A stretch of DNA of 8,662 nucleotides. Origin: an uncultured Sphingomonadales bacterium. GTDB lineage: Bacteria > Pseudomonadota > Alphaproteobacteria > Sphingomonadales > Sphingomonadaceae. Of the stretch, positions 6,101-8,662 are shown piece after piece. Position numbers and translations under genes: made by a program. Below the pieces are notes generated by a model that saw only the letters and a list, made by a program, of their open reading frames with translations, was not told the DNA's origin and searched no databases. The first letter of the stretch is position 1, and every line of letters starts with the position of its first letter. The stretch covers positions 1-8,662 of the forward strand of contig CAIKKO010000203.1 in the NCBI GenBank assembly GCA_903828025.1, in the 5' to 3' direction.

Positions 6101-6146
6101 CGATAAACAAGCGCGGTGCCCACACCCGCACCGCAGGAGAGCACAC

Positions 6147-7436
6147 ATGGATTTCGAACCCACCGATCGGCAGGTCTACTGGCGCAACCGCGTCCGCGAT
6201 TTCATCGAGAATCACGTCCGCCCGCGCCACAAGGATTACAAGGCCGAACAGGCCACGGGTGATCGCTGGAAAGTGTTGCAGGTGGTCGAGGAGGAGAAGG
6301 CCCGTGCCAAGGCTGCGGGCATCTGGAACCTGTTCATGCCCCCGCGCAATTCGGGCCACCACCATGTCGACGAGACGTTCGAGTTCGAAGGCCCCGGCCT
6401 CACCAACCTCGAATACGCGCTCTGCGCCGAGGAAATGGGCCGCATTTCGTGGGCCAGCGAAACGTTCAATTGCTCCGCGCCCGATACCGGCAACATGGAA
6501 GTGTTCCACCGCTATGGCACCGCCGAGCAGAAGGAGCGCTGGCTGCGCCCGCTGATGAACGGTGAAATCCGCTCCGCCTTCCTGATGACCGAGCCGCTGG
6601 TCGCTTCGTCGGATGCCACCAACATCGAAACCTCGATGGTGCGCGATGGCGACGACTATGTGATCAATGGCCGCAAGTGGTGGTCCTCCGGCCTCGGCGA
6701 CCCGCGCTGCAAGATCGCGATCGTCATGGGCAAGACCGACACCAGCGCCAAGCGCCACGCCCAGCAATCGCAAGTGCTCGTCCCCATGGACGCGCCGGGC
6801 GTCAACATCCTGCGCCACCTGCCCGTGTTCGGCTATGACGACGCGCCGCACGGCCACATGGAAGTGCTGCTCGAAAACGTCCGCGTCCCCGTCTCCAACG
6901 TCGTCCTCGGCGAAGGCCGCGGGTTCGAGATCGCGCAAGGCCGCCTCGGGCCGGGCCGCATCCACCACTGCATGCGCACGATTGGCGTGGCCGAAGAAGC
7001 GCTGGGCAAGATGGCCCGCCGCCTCCAGTCGCGCGTCGCCTTCGGCAAGCGGATTTCCGAACAGTCGGTGTGGGAAGAGCGCATTGCCCGCGCCCGCATC
7101 GATATCGAGATGACCCGCCTGCTCTGCCTCAAGGCGGCAGACATGATGGACAAGGTCGGCAACAAGGCCGCCGCGCTCGAAATCGCGATGATCAAGGTGC
7201 AGGCCCCCAACATGGCGCTGCGCATCATCGACGATGCGATCCAGGCCCACGGCGGCGGCGGCGTTTCGGAAGATTTCGGCCTCGCCGAAGCTTACGCCCA
7301 CCAGCGCACCTTGCGCCTCGCGGACGGTCCGGACGAAGTCCACGCCCGCGCCGTCGCGCGCATCGAGTTCGCGCGCCACACCGATCTCCCCAGCGACCCG
7401 GGCTTCACCTCGGGCGACATGGCGATCTCGCGCTGA
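6147..7436 (+). CDS. ACAD10/ACAD11-type acyl-CoA dehydrogenase family protein
   Basis: This 429-residue flavoprotein resembles the dehydrogenase domain of human ACAD11 and bacterial LvaC-like proteins, not the ordinary beta-oxidation enzymes. Family-specific motifs include TEPLVASSDATNI (148-160), VINGRKWWSSG, VLVPMDAPGV, LGEGRGFEIAQGRLGPGRIHHCMRT split across the mid/C-terminal boundary, and LADGPDEVH (391-399). Hand alignment to MCAD puts Asp393 at the catalytic-Glu position, as in the ACAD11 group. In levulinate degradation such an enzyme works with an APH-fold kinase to convert a phosphorylated 4-hydroxyacyl-CoA into a beta-oxidation intermediate. The partial gene at the right edge looks like that kinase. 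The start follows AGGAGA (6135-6140) at six bases. Leu151 sits where relatives that I recall have Asp or Ala. Family assignment is firm; activity on a 4-hydroxyacyl-CoA is inferred. Confidence 0.92.
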   Translation: MDFEPTDRQVYWRNRVRDFIENHVRPRHKDYKAEQATGDRWKVLQVVEEEKARAKAAGIWNLFMPPRNSGHHHVDETFEFEGPGLTNLEYALCAEEMGRISWASETFNCSAPDTGNMEVFHRYGTAEQKERWLRPLMNGEIRSAFLMTEPLVASSDATNIETSMVRDGDDYVINGRKWWSSGLGDPRCKIAIVMGKTDTSAKRHAQQSQVLVPMDAPGVNILRHLPVFGYDDAPHGHMEVLLENVRVPVSNVVLGEGRGFEIAQGRLGPGRIHHCMRTIGVAEEALGKMARRLQSRVAFGKRISEQSVWEERIARARIDIEMTRLLCLKAADMMDKVGNKAAALEIAMIKVQAPNMALRIIDDAIQAHGGGGVSEDFGLAEAYAHQRTLRLADGPDEVHARAVARIEFARHTDLPSDPGFTSGDMAISR

Positions 7437-7445
7437 CCTAAGTCT

Positions 7446-7467
7446 CCCCTCCCGCTTGCGGGAGGGG
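7446..7467. repeat. GC-rich palindromic hairpin between ACAD11-like and ADH genes
   Basis: CCCCTCCCGC (7446-7455) and GCGGGAGGGG (7458-7467) are perfectly complementary, giving nine pairs closed by a CTTG loop. The element begins nine bases after the ACAD stop, and its flank GAGGGGGACTCG (7462-7473) matches 11 of 12 bases of 1803-1814 in the gmk-downstream repeat, so both probably belong to one repeat family. It has no T-run. It may weaken read-through into, or stabilise mRNA upstream of, the alcohol dehydrogenase gene, whose ribosome binding site AAGGGAAG lies just after it. Confidence 0.7.
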
Positions 7468-7487
7468 GACTCGACAAGGGAAGACCC

Positions 7488-8579
7488 ATGAAAGCCGCCA
7501 TCCTCGAACAAGCCGGCACCCCGCTCGTCATCGACCAGCTCACCGTGTCCAAGCCCGGCCCGCACGAAGTCCTGATCCGCACCGCCGCCTGCGGCCTGTG
7601 CCATTCGGACTTGCACTTCATCGAGGGAACGTACCCGCACCCGATGCCCTGCGTCGGCGGGCATGAAGCGGCCGGCATTGTCGAGGAAGTCGGCAGCGAA
7701 GTCCGCACGGTCAAGAAGGGCGACGCGGTTGTCACCTGCCTCTCCGCCTTCTGCGGTCACTGCGAATTCTGCGTCACCGGCCGTATGTCGCTCTGCCTCG
7801 GCGGCGATACCCGCCGCCGCCCGGGCGAGGCCCCGCGCCTCACCCGCACCAGCGACGGCAGCCTCGTCAACCAGATGCTCAATCTCTCGGCCTTCGCCGA
7901 AATGATGCTGATCCACGAACACGCCTGCGTCGCGATCAATCCCGAAATGCCGCTGGACCGCGCCGCCGTCATCGGCTGCGCCGTCACCACCGGCGCGGGC
8001 ACGATCTTCAACGCCTGCAAGGTCACGCCGGGTGAAACCGTCGCCGTGATCGGCTGCGGCGGCGTTGGCCTTGCTACGATCAACGCGGCGAAGATCGCGG
8101 GTGCAGGCCGCATTATCGCCGCCGATCCGATGCCCGAAAAGCGCGAACTCGCGATCAAGCTCGGTGCGACCGATGTGATCGACCCGCTCGATCCCGATGC
8201 CGCCAAGCAGATCCAGGAAATGACCAAGGGCGGCGTCCACCACGCCATCGAAGCTGTCGGCCGCCCCGCTTCGGGCGATCTTGCCGTCGCCTCGCTCCGC
8301 CGCGGCGGCACCGCCACGATCCTCGGCATGATGCCGCTGGGCCACAAAGTCGGCCTCTCTGCGATCGACCTGCTCTCGGGCAAGAAGCTGCAGGGCGCGA
8401 TCATGGGCGGCAACCACTTCCCGGTCGATCTCCCGCGCCTCGTCGATTTCTACATGCGCGGCCTGCTCGATCTCGACAGCATCATCGCCGAGCGCATCCC
8501 CTTGGAAGGCATCAACGAAGGCTTCGAGAAGATGAAGGGTGGCCACGCCGCCCGCTCGGTCATCGTGTTCGATCAATGA
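7488..8579 (+). CDS. Zinc-dependent, NAD-linked alcohol dehydrogenase (MDR family)
   Basis: A 363-residue medium-chain alcohol dehydrogenase that should interconvert an alcohol and its aldehyde or ketone. Catalytic zinc ligands are Cys38 (CGLCHSD), His59 (GGHE) and Cys164 (GCAVTTGAG). The structural zinc site is Cys89, Cys92, Cys95 and Cys103 (CGHCEFC then C eight residues on). The nucleotide-binding motif GCGGVG is at 189-194 and Asp213 ends the second Rossmann strand, which favours NAD over NADP. The full zinc sets and an Arg-rich loop at about 105-120 place it nearer the class I/III-like bacterial ADHs than the short-loop types. It follows the ACAD11-like gene by 51 bases containing a hairpin repeat, and its stop overlaps the next start (ATGA), indicating an operon. 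A plausible job is oxoacyl/hydroxyacyl or alcohol-side-chain redox in this pathway, but the substrate is not determined. Confidence 0.93.
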   Translation: MKAAILEQAGTPLVIDQLTVSKPGPHEVLIRTAACGLCHSDLHFIEGTYPHPMPCVGGHEAAGIVEEVGSEVRTVKKGDAVVTCLSAFCGHCEFCVTGRMSLCLGGDTRRRPGEAPRLTRTSDGSLVNQMLNLSAFAEMMLIHEHACVAINPEMPLDRAAVIGCAVTTGAGTIFNACKVTPGETVAVIGCGGVGLATINAAKIAGAGRIIAADPMPEKRELAIKLGATDVIDPLDPDAAKQIQEMTKGGVHHAIEAVGRPASGDLAVASLRRGGTATILGMMPLGHKVGLSAIDLLSGKKLQGAIMGGNHFPVDLPRLVDFYMRGLLDLDSIIAERIPLEGINEGFEKMKGGHAARSVIVFDQ

Positions 8580-8662
8580 CCCAGCCCGTCATCGACGCAC
8601 AGGCCGCCTTCACCGGCACCGTCGCCCCCGAAGGCGCGGACAAGCTCGACGAAGCCAGGCTC
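8576..8662 (+). CDS. Probable APH-fold phosphotransferase, N-terminal fragment
   Basis: Only 29 codons are present before the right edge. The start overlaps the ADH stop as ATGA, so translational coupling is likely. The fragment begins MTQPVIDAQAAFTGTV and continues to KLDEARL. A short leader ending in an AFTGT-like segment followed by LDEARL resembles, from memory, the N-termini of sphingomonad phosphotransferase-family (aminoglycoside phosphotransferase, APH, fold) proteins that sit next to ACAD11-type genes. The diagnostic kinase motifs (GGQSN-type nucleotide loop, HGD catalytic loop, DWE) would lie beyond the window. If correct, this is the bacterial counterpart of the N-terminal kinase domain of ACAD10/11 and of LvaA, which phosphorylates 4-hydroxyacyl-CoA. 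The reading frame is convincing; the product is a context-supported inference. Confidence 0.6.
   Translation, partial: MTQPVIDAQAAFTGTVAPEGADKLDEARL

Noticed and set aside
6066..6107. A defined -35/-10 promoter around the second operator
   Set aside because: TTGATC (6066-6071) and AT-rich GATTAA or GATAAA can be paired only with poor spacing or weak matches, so only the operator is listed.
5664..8576. A 970-codon open frame on the reverse strand opposite the SDR, ACAD11-like and ADH genes
   Set aside because: It crosses three well-supported genes and two intergenic gaps. Its translation is rich in Ala, Arg, His, Asp and Val with no domain pattern, as expected when GC-rich third positions suppress stop codons on the opposite strand.

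Overview
The window looks like chromosomal DNA from a high-GC alphaproteobacterium, most likely a sphingomonad (Novosphingobium/Sphingomonas group). The clues are an alpha-type SspB beside a divergent hisB, strongly GC-rich third codon positions, and palindromic GC-rich intergenic repeats of a style common in that order. Genus is inferred from protein and repeat style, not from a search.

Left part (1-1761) is housekeeping. The 5' end of hisB (histidine biosynthesis) runs leftward off the edge. Divergent from it are sspB (ClpXP adaptor), an overlapping small gene of unknown function, and gmk (guanylate kinase). A compact palindromic repeat block (1771-1893) separates gmk from the convergent operon that follows.

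Right part (1911-8662) is an acyl-CoA catabolic locus made of two divergent transcription units. The leftward unit (5026 to 1911) encodes two adjacent acyl-CoA dehydrogenase (ACAD) subunits and an SDR oxidoreductase. The larger ACAD keeps the catalytic Glu; the smaller has lost it, which suggests an alpha2beta2-type heteromer. The rightward unit (5197 onward) encodes another SDR, an ACAD10/ACAD11-type dehydrogenase with Asp at the catalytic-base position, a zinc- and NAD-dependent alcohol dehydrogenase, and the start of a probable aminoglycoside-phosphotransferase-fold kinase cut by the window edge.

Two points stand out. First, a near-identical inverted repeat, TTAAYC-N4-GRTTAA, occurs just upstream of the leftward ACAD operon (5041-5058) and again just upstream of the ACAD11-like gene (6081-6100). 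This suggests one dimeric, TetR-like repressor controls both units; no regulator gene lies in the window. Second, the ACAD11-like enzyme, alcohol oxidoreductases and probable kinase together resemble the phosphorylation-dependent 4-hydroxyacyl-CoA route known from bacterial levulinate catabolism (LvaA/LvaC) and from mammalian ACAD10/11, where kinase and dehydrogenase are fused. The true substrate cannot be read from the sequence. No RNA genes, CRISPR arrays, insertion sequences or prophage genes were seen, and no stretch longer than 300 bases lacks a gene.
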